NCBI GenBank assembly: GCA_964017155.1
Contig: OZ024858.1
Span: forward strand, 25,852,687 to 25,916,686
Reading direction: 5' to 3'
Length of the DNA: 64,000 nucleotides
From: Oasisia sp. SBJ-2009
Taxonomy: Eukaryota > Annelida > Polychaeta > Sabellida > Siboglinidae
Of the stretch, positions 42,305 to 54,281 are shown in pieces. Position 1 is the first letter of the stretch, and each line of letters opens with the position of its first letter. The position numbers and the translations under genes were made by a program. The notes beneath the pieces are model-generated. The model did no database searches. It worked only from the letters and a program-made list of their open reading frames with translations, and had not been told where the DNA came from.

Positions 42305-43570
42305 TATCGTCTATAGATACTACTGTCTGTGTAACAGCAGTCTGTCTGTTGGTTCTGTCCACTTCTAATATCGTCTATAGATACTACTGTCTGTACAACA
42401 CCAGTCTGTCTGCTGGCTCTGTCCACTTCTAATATCGTCTGTAGATACTATCGTCTGTGCAACAGCCGGCTGGCTCTGTCCACTTCTAACACTCTATAGA
42501 TACTACCGTCTGTGCAACAGCAGTCTGTCTGTTGGTTCTGTCCACTTCTAATAGGGCGTGCAAGTCTCGCGCGCGAAAACGAGCCGGGGGCAGGAAGTCC
42601 ATATTCTCCATGTTAACGTATAGGACTTTGTTTTGTTTTTTGTTGTAATAATCGAACTGTTCCAGTCTAACTATTTCAGTTATACTATCCGAAGGATTAT
42701 TACAAGCAGAAGCAGTGGAACCCTTTACCGGTGACAATGCTCACGGAAATCATGAATTTTAATCGATTATTATGGTGGTTGCCATGGCAACACCGGCTTG
42801 TACTTGTGTTTGGCGATCTTGACTAATAATGAAAAGCGCCATTTTTCGTGCAGTACAACCTGTTTGGGGCAAACGTATACATGTGTTATGATTATGTGCA
42901 TTTAGACAACTTGTCAGATATAAGTGCTTATCGAAACCACAACGTACAGCTACGTAAAATGCAAATCCTGTAAAAGACACATACGACCTAAAATTGTGGG
43001 GAGTGTATTATCTGCGCTACGTAAATCGCTATGTCTATGATTGTGCGGTAAACTCAATATTAAATCGGACATTTCAAATAAGAAAGGTATAACACAAACT
43101 ATTTATGTCCTTATTTTCCTAGTATTCATCAGGCGGAAGTTACAACTCATCCATCGAATATTATTCTTGTGACCAGTCCCCAAATCAGCTCCAGTCGCGC
43201 GGAGTCTCGCCATGTATCGTGACCCACTTGCACGCCCTATATCGTCTATAGATACTACCGTCTGTGTAGCAGCAGTCTGTCTGTTGGTTCTGTCCACTTC
43301 TAATATCGTCTATAGATACTACTGTCTATGTAATAGTAGTCTGTACACTTCAAAAACACTGTCTATAGATACTACAGTCTATGTAACAGCAGTCTGTCCA
43401 CTTCTAACACTGTCTATATATACTACTGTCTACGTAATAGCAGTCTGTACACTTCAAACACTGTCTATAGATACTACAGTCTATGTAACAGCACTCTGTC
43501 CACTTCTAACACTGTCTATAGATACTACCATCTGTATAACAGTAGTCTGTCCACTGGGTCTGTCCATGTC
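42305..43570 (+). repeat. Degenerate tandem array of the XPO6 terminal coding segment, split by a transposon
   Basis: About 10 diverged units of about 60-65 bases (TATAGATACTACTGTCTGTG... GTCCACTTCTAA) that copy the last ~60 coding bases (GATACTACCGCCTGTGCAAC... GTCCACTTCTAG) and the stop codon. They form the start of the 3' UTR. The element at 42553-43238 sits inside this array. Confidence 0.9.
42553..43238. mobile_element. Non-autonomous DNA transposon inside the XPO6 3' array
   Basis: Terminal inverted repeats AGGGCGTGCAAGT and ACTTGCACGCCCT bound 686 bases. The adjoining array units give the empty site (CTTCTAATATCGTC), showing a 2-base duplication (AT, or TA depending on where the ends are set). 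There is no convincing transposase; the small minus-strand frames are not recognised. Confidence 0.85.
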
Positions 43571-45519
43571 TGACACCGTTTACAAACGTGGACAGACCCA
43601 GTATGGTCATCCAGCTAGTTGCGTGCACAGTACAGTCTCACAGACAGCATGCTGTGAGGCCCAACACTTGAAGACATGTTTCTTGACTGCATGGCAACGG
43701 CTCACAGTGGCAACAAATGTGTCACAATTGAGTGGCATGAGTGTTTTCAGTCACTAATAGTGTTAACAGAAATGTGACTTAAATTATAACTATCAGATGG
43801 TGATGGAGAGATATGTGGCTCATGTAACTGCCGTTTTCTGCTGTTTAGAACAGTTGTGTAACTTATTTGTTTTGTCAGTTGCGAGATTGAATTTGGACTG
43901 TTACGTCTTTGTCACTTATAACATTTCCGAGGGGAAATTGTGGTCAGTACAGACGGAATCTCGAGTCGCAACACATTGTCACTGGCTAGGAAAAAACTGA
44001 AGTTGAATTGTTGGCCTTGCTGCATCATAATAGTGCCTTGATTAGCTTGTATTTATTATAATGCAATGTGTATGGTCTGCATGACGTAATATTGGTAGTC
44101 AGTTGTAAAAATGAATCGTTGAATCTGGCCACATGAGTTTGAGTGATCCAAAATGGATTCCAGAAACAGCCAGTAACTGGCGGACTCAACTTGCATCACA
44201 TGATTCTGGTATCCACAACAGTGTACATTTATTGTTCTACTTGATGCGTGGCGTTACTGAGTCAATTTGTTTTCCCTGTGATGCGTAAGGATGCTCAAAT
44301 GGCCACTCACTCACCAGAAACGCTATATGTTTTTTTGGGACTGCAATTTGATTGTTATCAATGATGACGCACCACTGTGACTTTTGCACTGACACGTAAC
44401 AGTCAGTTTTGTATTATAGTTAACTGCCAAATGCATGGTTGCAATTAGGTAACATAAACCATCAATATAGTCAATGTGTATTGTTTGCTATGTTGGTGAT
44501 TAGTCACGATTAACTGTGACTATAATGCCTTATTTACACTGAAATATAATATGTTGTAATAAAATTTTAACTATACATGTACATGTCTATTTGTTGAGTA
44601 TAAGAATTAAACAATGTACTTTTAACACTAATAATTGCCATAAGCTGTATTTTCATGGCATATAGAGATGGTCAGAGAGAGAAAGAGAATATGTTAAAAA
44701 CTAAGTGAAATTGACTTTTTATTCCCATTCGAATTGAGTGGTACTGATGACCTGCTAGAAAGTACAATACGAAAGAAACCTAACAGGTCTTGAAATATCT
44801 CCGAACATGACTTCACTGTCAACGTTTAGACTGCCTGTAGGCATTGCAAACACTGCACCCAAGTTTCCTTCAACCAGTTAGCAAAGGGCTCCCCTCAGAT
44901 CAGGCAAGGCCACTCCTTGTCATCAGCACTGCCCTCCAGGGGGAGTTGAAGAATGCTTGATAATTTATACTTAACTTTTCCATTTCAGGTTGTTTATTAG
45001 TTTTTCTTTCCCTCTGTAGTCACGATACAGCATGCTGTTATGGTTTGAGGCAAAATGCCATTTAGGGATTTCAGATAATCAACAATGCATATATTTAGTT
45101 ATACATATGACATGGTTACTAATTGCTCTTAACTAGTTCTTGATGTATCTCACACAGCACAGCATTCCATTATTTGTATATAAGGATTTGTCCAAATATG
45201 CAACTTTCCACTTGGAGCGTCACAACTTCAATCAATCATGCCAACTGTAAACATAGCATATTGGCTAGATCGCAGCATCCTTATAACACAGCAGCCAATG
45301 TTTTAAAACGTGTAATAACTTTAGGGTAGGCATTTAAAATAAACTAGGCATTTTTTATAACTAGTCAGTGAATTATTGAGGGAGTTCCAAAGTTTAACTC
45401 CAGTAACAGAAATACACATACGTTATTCAAGTAGGAGTCCATCCAAAATAGGTTCATGCATTATTGTGCATGCCGGACTTTACATAATTTACAAAGTTGA
45501 ACAGACTTGTAGATAATAA
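43571..45519. other. XPO6 3' UTR and intergenic
   Basis: An AATAAA at 44558-44563 is the best-looking plus-strand poly(A) signal after the XPO6 stop codon. It would give a long 3' UTR, so an earlier end is possible. No coding exon is recognised. Confidence 0.35.
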
Positions 45520-46060
45520 TAATAACTTTATTGTCCAGTCATGGAATGGATAAACATCTTGCACTTTCGAGGATGCATAAAAATAACACATTTAAATCAC
45601 ATCACATAGTTAGTAATACAAAAAAATCCAGTATTTAAATATGTAAATGATAGCTGTAAAAATAGACCAAGTACTGGAATAAATATGCTAAAAACAGTAC
45701 GACAATATAAGATAAATAATGATAAAACAACATTGCAGTGGCAATGGTAGGGACTGTGACATGTCAATGGTTTATCTTATGTGCCTGGATCAAATACTTG
45801 ATGGAGGATGGAATGAATGATTTGAGGGCACATTGGGATTTTACATTTGGCATTCTGTAACTCCTTCCAGAGGGGAGAAGGTCGTAATGGTCGTGTAAGA
45901 AGTGGGTGTGGTCAGATAAGATTTTAGTTGCCATTTGCCATTCTTGACTTGTATAATTGCTACAGACTGGTATCAGGTGTACAGCATCAATTGATCTTGC
46001 AGGAAATGGTGTACATTCCGTTTATTTTCCCTCTGTTTTTGACGGAGAAGTTACCTCACC
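45520..46060 (-). mobile_element. 3' fragment of a non-LTR retrotransposon
   Basis: On the minus strand an interrupted frame reads HTHFLHDHYDLLPSGRSYRM and then LKSFIPSSIKYLIQ, which resembles the C terminus of LINE ORF2 proteins (LLPSGRRYR...NSFIP type). The element ends in TTATTATTATTAT near 45520. 5' truncated. Confidence 0.6.
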
Positions 46061-46069
46061 TGCAAGAAA

Positions 46070-47340
46070 GAAAGAAAGAGACCGAACGTCAAAACACTTC
46101 ACAAATGAGTCATGAAACATACAAACCTGCCACATTTTTGACCTAAAATTCTATAAGGATCTCTATCAACCTGTATCAGATAACTTGTATAAAAATGTGT
46201 CACACCATGACAAATTGACAACACATGAATACAACATAAATCCCCCGGGGGGCCCTTAAGCGCTGATCGACCTTCATTTGACATTTATGTACACAAATGG
46301 TTATTTGTTGCTACACTACATATTATGTACACTACACTACGTATATTGACTAAGTACATATACAGTCTTGTTACTCTGTCTTAATAAATATAATACCTTA
46401 GACAAATTTAAAAAAAAACTATTTTATTATTTTGTATAACGTGGAGGCCAAAGTGAGCCCCCTCACAACTTATTGGCGTAAATCTCACACAAAGCCTTTA
46501 GGCTCATACATGGTGTGTCTACTGGCTACACTCCCCGCAAGATAGCCAGCTTTTCCATTTTCTGCTGTTGGAATGCAAATATATGAACAACACAGACAAG
46601 GCGTAGTGTCACCGTCTTCCTTCAATTTTTTTGACATGTTCTCAGCTTTTGTGTGCCCTCTCTTCTTTGAACTGGTTGGTTGTTGGCACGTTACCAGTTT
46701 TGCCGTGGCCTCGACGTCTTTCTTGTAAGGGCTGCCAGTAATGATCCAGGTCGTCCCTCTGTAGCTTGTTGCACTGTAGCCCATGTGGCCTCTGCCATAG
46801 ATTAAGCCATTTTGAGATTAATGCGTTTATTCAATTCAAACTGAAATTGCTCATTTAATTAACTATGGCCTATTGCTCCAAAGACCACTTTTACAGTTAT
46901 GTACCTTGACAATTTATGAAAAGCTGGTGTTTGTAAGGCACAACATTTATTTAAAGAAAACTACCTAAAACCCAAATTTGCTACTTTCTGTTTTGCATTC
47001 GCGCCTAAGAAACAAATACGACGTTGAATTATGTCCCCTGGAGGTCTGTAAATACTACTACCGTTGCTTTGCATTATATAACAGGAATGCAGTGACAGGG
47101 GCCCACTTTGGCCGAGAGGCCCACTTTACCCGTCCTTCCCCTACGCGTTTTGTTCTAGGTTAGACGCGACTTTCAAGTTTCGCCGCGTCATTTGTACACT
47201 GTTTTTTGTTTTCTTTCGCCGCGTCCCATCAATGCAAGTCTACGCTTGTTCGAAGTTCTAGGCACGCGTATATGTTTACGTATCCAAGTCCTAGCTAGGC
47301 ACGCGTATATGTTTACGTATCCAAGCGCGTATAGTAACCC
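46070..47340. other. Unassigned, probably transposon-derived
   Basis: The minus-strand frame 46784-46485 has TWIITGSPYKKDVEA and a Cys pair (PCLCCSY), faintly like the C-terminal tail of pogo/Tigger transposases. GGCCCACTTTGGCC-type words recur at about 46450 and 47105. Not strong enough to name. Confidence 0.2.
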
Positions 47341-47343
47341 TCC

Positions 47344-47690
47344 TTATATTCATCAGCAAGAAATGCCAGACAGCTACGATCAGTTAGTAACCCTTTACAT
47401 TACGCGGGTGAAAACGAAAGCTGGAACCCGAGCTTTCTATGTTGCCGCACCAACTCTGTGGAATTCGCTTCCTACTACTTGTATTAAATTAGAAGGCGTC
47501 TAAAAACCTATCTGCCTTATCCTAGCTCCCTGGCACCTTCATCAATTCGTCTCGCACACGACTCGCGCATTGTTGTACGATTACGAGATTAGGCCTACTT
47601 ATTCCCTTGGTCTTGTCACACCACTGAGCTCGATCTTTGAGGATATTGGCGCATAAGAAGTAATCATTATTTGCGAGAAGTGTATATAAA
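47344..47690 (+). mobile_element. LINE 3' fragment
   Basis: The frame RVKTKAGTRAFYVAAPTLWN SLP is the common C-terminal end of CR1/L2-type ORF2 proteins. It is followed by the typical non-coding tail ATTGGCGCATAAGAAGTAAT near 47646. Confidence 0.7.
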
Positions 47691-47720
47691 CAGCTTGTCA
47701 GACACTATCGTGCACGTGGC

Positions 47721-48700
47721 ATGCATTTGGCCCGGTGTATACAAGCCACAGTTCTGTTCCTAATATACATCAACGATTTACCTAACAATATCCACTCCAC
47801 AGTCCGTCTGTTTGCAGATGACTGTGTCCTGTACAGAGAAATTAACAACCAATTAGATTCACAAGAACTACAGAAAGACCTAGACGAACTAACTAAATGG
47901 GAACATGACTGGCAAATGAACTTTAACCCTGACAAATGCTTTGTGATGATACTAACTCATGCAAGAAATATAAAACAATTTGATTACACCCTAGGAAACA
48001 CAACACTATAAGAAACAGACAGCCACTCATACCTAGGAATATGCATAACAAAATACTTAAACTGGAACAAACATATACATCAGATAACAGCCTCAGCAAA
48101 CCGCACCCTAGCATTCATCAGACGCAACCTCCACTCATGCCCGATAAACATCAAAACAATAGCCTACACAACCCTAGTCAGACCACTCTTAGAATATTCA
48201 TCTTCAGTATGGGACCCCCACACCCAAACCCTTATAAACCAAATCGAAATGGTCCAAAGACGCGCAGCCCGTTTCTGTCTCAACGACTATACATCTAGAG
48301 AAGCGGGCTGTGTGTCAGAAATGCTAAACCAATTAAAACTACATCAAATAAAAACCAGACGAACAAACAGACGCTTCACCATACTCCACAAAGCCATATA
48401 TGGACACCTATCCTTGCCTGTCAATAACCTCCTCCAGCCCGTACAACGCCTATCAAGACATTTAAACAATAAAGCTTTCAACACCATCCATGTCAGCAAG
48501 AACTGCTATAAATATTCATATTTCCCTAGAACAATAAGAGACTGGAATTCCCTGCCAGATGCAATAGTTAACATTTCTAAACCACAACATTTCAAACAAG
48601 CTTTAATACACGACTAAAAACCCAACAGCATGCGCACCCAACCCTGACCGTTTGACTCCACCAGGAGTGTTGGCCAGTATAACGACAAGACAAGACACAG
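47721..48700 (+). mobile_element. 5'-truncated Jockey/CR1-like LINE fragment
   Basis: Starts within the reverse transcriptase (VLFLIYINDLPNN, FADDCVLYREI, catalytic FADD near 47814) and continues to the ORF2 C terminus (WNSLPDAIVNISKPQHFKQ). About 300 codons in one frame are broken by only one stop, TAA at 48009-48011. The tail is near 48690 (GACAAGACAAGACAC). Confidence 0.85.
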
Positions 48701-49383
48701 CTATCAACGTGGGAGAACCGTCGCAGAAAATCCTTCAGCTGTCCCGCGTCCGTTAAGGTGGAAAATACTAACTTCGCGATTAACTCCAGTTTCAGTTTAG
48801 TCATGTAAATCGCAACAAAACCAACATGTAATTAGTATGCATACATACAAGCATCCATGCTCACACGTAGACATTCTCAGTACGAACGAGTGTACGCAAT
48901 CATGCGAAAAAAAATGTGTGTGAGCGCCTGCCTGTTTTTTGGTATTGATGTTACACCGGCTGTCATTGAGCTCTAATGACGTAACTATTCGTGCGAGACC
49001 TTGGTTGCCTCGAGGCTAATATTCACCTTGTTAATCTAGATCAAGGATGGTCATGTAACCAATTATTAAGACCTTGTCTGCTCTACTCTAAGCGAGACTA
49101 TCTCAATTGGTACCTGGCGTTACTCGGGTTACTAGCTGAATCGAAGTCGGCGAGTCGACACGTTGTCAGCTGCGTTTCGTTTGTCTCCTTGAAACTCGGT
49201 GAGTAGCATCTGCGTTTTACAACATTTGCTGATGTTTTATTAATACAAGTTCAAAGAAAATATATATTGAAAGTTAGGCATATGTCTTGGGTAAACAAAA
49301 CCAATTTTCGAACATCAGTCAATTGTTATAGACTCGATCCTGATTTCAAGTCTCAACACGTAGGCCCCTACCTACAACATTGT

Positions 49384-49384
<1 letters not shown>

Positions 49385-49471
<87 letters not shown>
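49385..49471. repeat. (TA)n microsatellite
   Basis: About 43 uninterrupted TA units. Confidence 0.97.
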
Positions 49472-49473
<2 letters not shown>

Positions 49474-49568
49474 CTTGCATAATTGGAACTAAATAAATGT
49501 TACAGGTTTCGAATATCGGTCTACTTTGCAAATATCTTCAGATATTTATAAAAGAAACTGCCATGTTT

Positions 49569-49669
<101 letters not shown>

Positions 49670-50890
49670 ACGGGCGTCGATCGGTGGGGGACGGGGGGAC
49701 GTGTCCCCCCACTTTTCAGGGCGGGGGGACAGCATAGGAATTGTCCCCCCCCCCACTTTTCAGTTAAGAAAAATTGCGAAGCATATAACCTGACTCAACA
49801 CTCCTCTCTCTTAAATGCCGGTACATAGACAATAGACTCGCGATATGAAGTTCAGCAAAGTTATTTATCGCAAATTAACACGAGGCAAACAAGTTTTGAG
49901 GCCAGTTTTGCTGTCAGTGCGCCATAATCCGTGATAGTTATTTAAACAAACGTAATATTTTAATGTATTGAATGAATTTTAAACAACTCTTCACAGTAGT
50001 TATCATAGGACAGTTATCGAACAGCCGGTGGCATTTATACCAAAAAGGCTTTGTTATTTCGCTGCACATTGATGATTTTTAATTTGTCGCGCAGAAAGGC
50101 CAATCGGAAAGTTTATAACTACCGGAAAAATGTAAGCCGCTGCCGGGCTCTATCAACCTTGTGTTGATATTATTAATAGGTTCTAGCCATCAAGCACATT
50201 TTTAATGATGACATTTGTGTTGCACTTTCACCCCTCGCCTGCTTGATGCTTATCGCCTACGACAGAAGCGGCGGATTCGTGCACTTTGTGTAACAGATTC
50301 CCATTTGAGTGCATGCATGATGACAAATTTCTTTGCCAAAATGTTGGACTGGGAAGTTCTACACAGGCACAGCAATGGCATCGATCAGTGGGGGACGAGG
50401 GGGACGCTGACCACCCCACGGTCTGAGGGGGTCAGCATAGGAAATGTCCTCATACTTTTTCAGTTCATAAAACAAATTTATAGGCATATATAGCGAGACT
50501 GATCACTCCCTTCTCTTAAAAACCCTACATCGGTCTAGTAGTAAAATTAATAATAAGAACTAAACTTCCGACTACCTAGTGGAAAATCACTAGATAAATT
50601 GCTTGGTTGGCAGCAGCCCGCAACTTGATCTAAGTCCAGTAAATATTCATCATCTCTGTCATTTTGCACCCTTGTATTTATATATAGCCATCAAGCACAT
50701 AATAGATTATTAAATTTTGTTTGCCCTGTGACCCTTTGGATTGCAGCCTGGTAGCCCTGGTGGATATTTATATCGCCTACGGCGGAACCAGAGGATTTAT
50801 ACACTTTGTGTAATTTGATCTCATTTTAGTGATGACAAATTTCTTTGCCAAAAGGTGGGATTTGTAAGCTCTGCATATTGTCACTCTATG
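49670..50890. repeat. Two diverged copies of a dispersed repeat
   Basis: Shared words in the same order: ATCGGTGGGGGACG at 49679 and ATCAGTGGGGGACG at 50384; CCATCAAGCACA at about 50187 and 50687; TATCGCCTAC at about 50250 and 50771; TTTCTTTGCCAAAA at about 50328 and 50840. The element type is unknown. Confidence 0.65.
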
Positions 50891-50918
50891 AATCAGGCAA
50901 GAAGTGTTGGGTCCAAAG

Positions 50919-51234
50919 CATAGCTTTATGTAGAGACCCGTCCACTCGTCATGTGGTCGGGTAAAAACGAATATGGATGGATAGAACTATATTTGTGGAC
51001 GGGTAGAAATATGGGTGGACGGGTGGTGGACGGAGTAAAAAAGTCTTCGAAAACCATAGATATCGTTAGTTATGCCTTCCTTGAAAGTGAGTGTAAATGG
51101 TGTCATATGTTTGTTTTTAGCCCATTTCAGGTCATCAGGCACATTTGAAAGTTTGTAAACTAGCTTAACAGTTAACATTCATGTGTCCACCAAAACGTGT
51201 GACTGGCAATAATTGTATCCTGCATAAAGCCCTG
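50919..51234 (+). mobile_element. hAT-like MITE, complete, with 8-bp target duplication
   Basis: The ends CATAGCTTTATG and CATAAAGCCCTG form imperfect inverted repeats with the CAGGG start typical of hAT elements. The flanks GTCCAAAG (50911-50918 and 51235-51242) are a perfect 8-bp duplication. Internal GACGGGT/ACCCGTC hairpins. About 315 bases, non-coding. Young relative to the other copies. Confidence 0.9.
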
Positions 51235-51428
51235 GTCCAAAGTTTACCCCCAAATAGTCAGTGATTGGGGTAGGCCATGGCCCCTCTTCAAATATATGTT
51301 GTCAACATAACCATTATAAATAGCATAACACCAAGGCATTTTTTAGTTTTGAATTAGCACCAGACCAACAATGAATTATGATTTATATTTAAAAAAAACT
51401 TATAACATATTATACTATATATTATATG

Positions 51429-51688
<260 letters not shown>

Positions 51689-51689
51689 G

Positions 51690-54280
51690 TTTCGAATGTG
51701 TCGAAGAAGAAACGCGGTTAAAACTCATTGCCATACTGCAACCATTTAGGTCAGCCAATCAGCCTTCGCGCTCCAGCGGTAACCAATCAGTGCCGGATTG
51801 CGGCCAGCGTCTCAAATTAAAATGGGGTTGGGTCAACGCATGTTTATCGATCGAACCCGCGATGGATTTGATCTTCAAAAATGGATTTGATACAATATTG
51901 GAGGCAGTAAACTAGTGAAGCCAGGCGTGTATGTATGTTTTAGTTGAGTTAATTAAGCACATATAAGCTTGTATCATTGCAAAAGTACATGAAATGATAA
52001 ATTATGGTACAGTATTTATTACGTCTTCGTCCCATTTGCTTTAAGTTTTGGACATTCGCGATTCGGTCTTGTACAGTACGTTGTCACGTTGTTCGTGCTG
52101 ACAGTCGTGTTGATCTTCTTCTTCACAAACGTGTGGTTACCTGGGTGCAGAGAAACATTGCATAGTTCGCACATGATGTTCGCTTTTCAACATACCAACC
52201 AACTAAATTGGTACGTTTGGCTTTGCAGTTTCGGTCTGCGCGCGCCTAGCCTCGATGACATAGACTCCGTGGGGTGGCAGCACTTTTCTCCTAGCCTAAG
52301 CCGAGGCTAAGCTAGTATTGGGAATTATTATGGCTATGTGGAACAAAATTTAAAGGTTAACCCTTCCCAACTTAATTGGTATCATTGGAAAGGGCTTGAA
52401 CATGCCTTTCAAATGGTACCAAGATCACCTTTATGTGACAATTATTAAAACAAGTTATGGTGTTCTATATCTCAGAAATTACGCTCGTTTTTTGGCCTTT
52501 GGCAAAGCCTGAGGCTTTGGCTTTGGCTTAAATTTTAATGGAAAACAGTTAGCAGATCTGATGTAACTTGTGACCCGTTTCTTAGTTTTCTGGTGGTTTC
52601 ATGCCATAACTTTCTTAATTCTTGTTCGATTTTCAAAATCTTGGTACCATTGGAAAGCCTAGGAAATCAGAAATAAGAATAAACCATTTTAAATATAATT
52701 CATCAATGATTATGATCTATAACTAATTATAACCTAATCAATTGTTTAAATGTTTATTTTAAAATTATAATTTATTTAAATAAATTTAATGTGTATTTTA
52801 TTTATTATCATATTGCCATCATTGTATTATATTGCCATACATAATGTAAATTATATATCATCATATTATAGTACTTACTGTATTACTGTACATATTTAAT
52901 GTTCATGTAAGGCAGCCAATGACAATGTGGATCATCAAAGAAAGTGTTCCTGTCCTGATTCTGAAATATATTGACAAAAATGCCTAATACAATGGACACT
53001 AGCATACTGGTGTCACTATTTGTAAACAAACGATATTGCCGAATCAGATTGCTGGAATGTGGTAACGTGACCTCCACTCATCAAACCAGCCTACAATTTA
53101 GAGTAGAATGCATGCATCAAAATCATCAATCATCGGTGTATACAAACTACAATTATCACTTACCTTAGTAAATATCAATTCTCAGGACTTTAACACTATC
53201 GATAATCCACATGACCACAGTTATTTTCACCCAAAAATCTGTTTACATGGGGGCCTTTCCAGAGCCTATGTGTACTTTTGTGTGGGGAAAAACATGAGAG
53301 GATCGATAAATTTCCTCCAAATTCAGCATACACATTGTAAATAGACTGAATAAAAATATATTATAGGTTTCACAAATAATTATGCTTACATTCAATGTGA
53401 TCATTGATGGTTTTATTCAATTTTCTTGGTATAAAATGGCAACAATTTTCGCATGCAAAATTCATAAACTTATCGGTTGCCGATTTACAAAATAAAACTG
53501 TGAGGCTGCAGAGGAAGATGTGAACTACATCATCAAAACAAAAGCACATAGCTTTCTTAGAACACAAAGCAACACAACCCTCCGCAAGGTACGGTATTTT
53601 GACCGATCTCCGCCAGTGGTGGTAGTCATATCAATCACGCGATCCGCAGATCGAGGCCAAAGCGATAAGCCAGTTGACCGGGTATTTACACATATCTAAT
53701 TATTATGATACGCTAAAAACACCTCGTATTTATGTCTGTTTACAGTGACTACCAGTTCGTCACCCTTCGTGATCCAGTTGCTTAAATTAGCCTTAATTTT
53801 ACCAGTTGCTAATTGGAGGAGCTCGAGACTTTCCCAGTTGACAACTTGCACGAGATGAGGTGATTGGAACACAGCATTCCAGCCTCCAGCCCTTACAAAA
53901 AAGACCCAATGCAATGGTATACAATTGATTACCATTGAATACCATTCAGTATCAATGATATTTCAGCAGGACCCAGTGGTATTCTGAACGGTAATTTAAA
54001 ATACCATTCGATATCACTGAACGGTTCAAAGAATCCAAAATACCATTCAAAATATTATTCAAAAAACCTTTCAGATACCATTCAAATACCCTTGGCCATT
54101 ATACCCCCTAGGACCATTCAAGTACCATTCAAAAACCATTCAAAAACCAATGGTATTTTAATGCTATTTTTTTCAGTCAACAAGAGGGATTATAAAGTCC
54201 ATGTATTACCCCGCCTCTCTTAGTAACATAATGAAGTAAAGTTATGGAGGCAGTGTTACATAAGACTCATTTGTTATTTC
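51690..54280. other. Intergenic, no gene recognised
   Basis: AT-rich sequence between XPO6 and the TRPM-like gene. Around 52250-52320 and 52500-52540 are short GC-rich CCTAGCC/GGCTTTGG motifs. I see no exon with protein character in 51.7-54.3 kb. Confidence 0.4.
53915..54165. repeat. Degenerate ATACCATTCAA tandem repeat
   Basis: More than 15 irregular copies of ACCATTCAAAATACC-like words over 250 bases. Confidence 0.8.
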
Positions 54281-54281
54281 A

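Noticed and set aside
46485..46784. Possible pogo/Tigger transposase tail on the minus strand
   Set aside because: Only weak resemblance (SPYKKDVEA, CLCC); no DDE core or inverted ends found.
48991..49206. Possible first exon ending at a GTGAGT donor
   Set aside because: A good donor word alone; no downstream exon or family match to support it.
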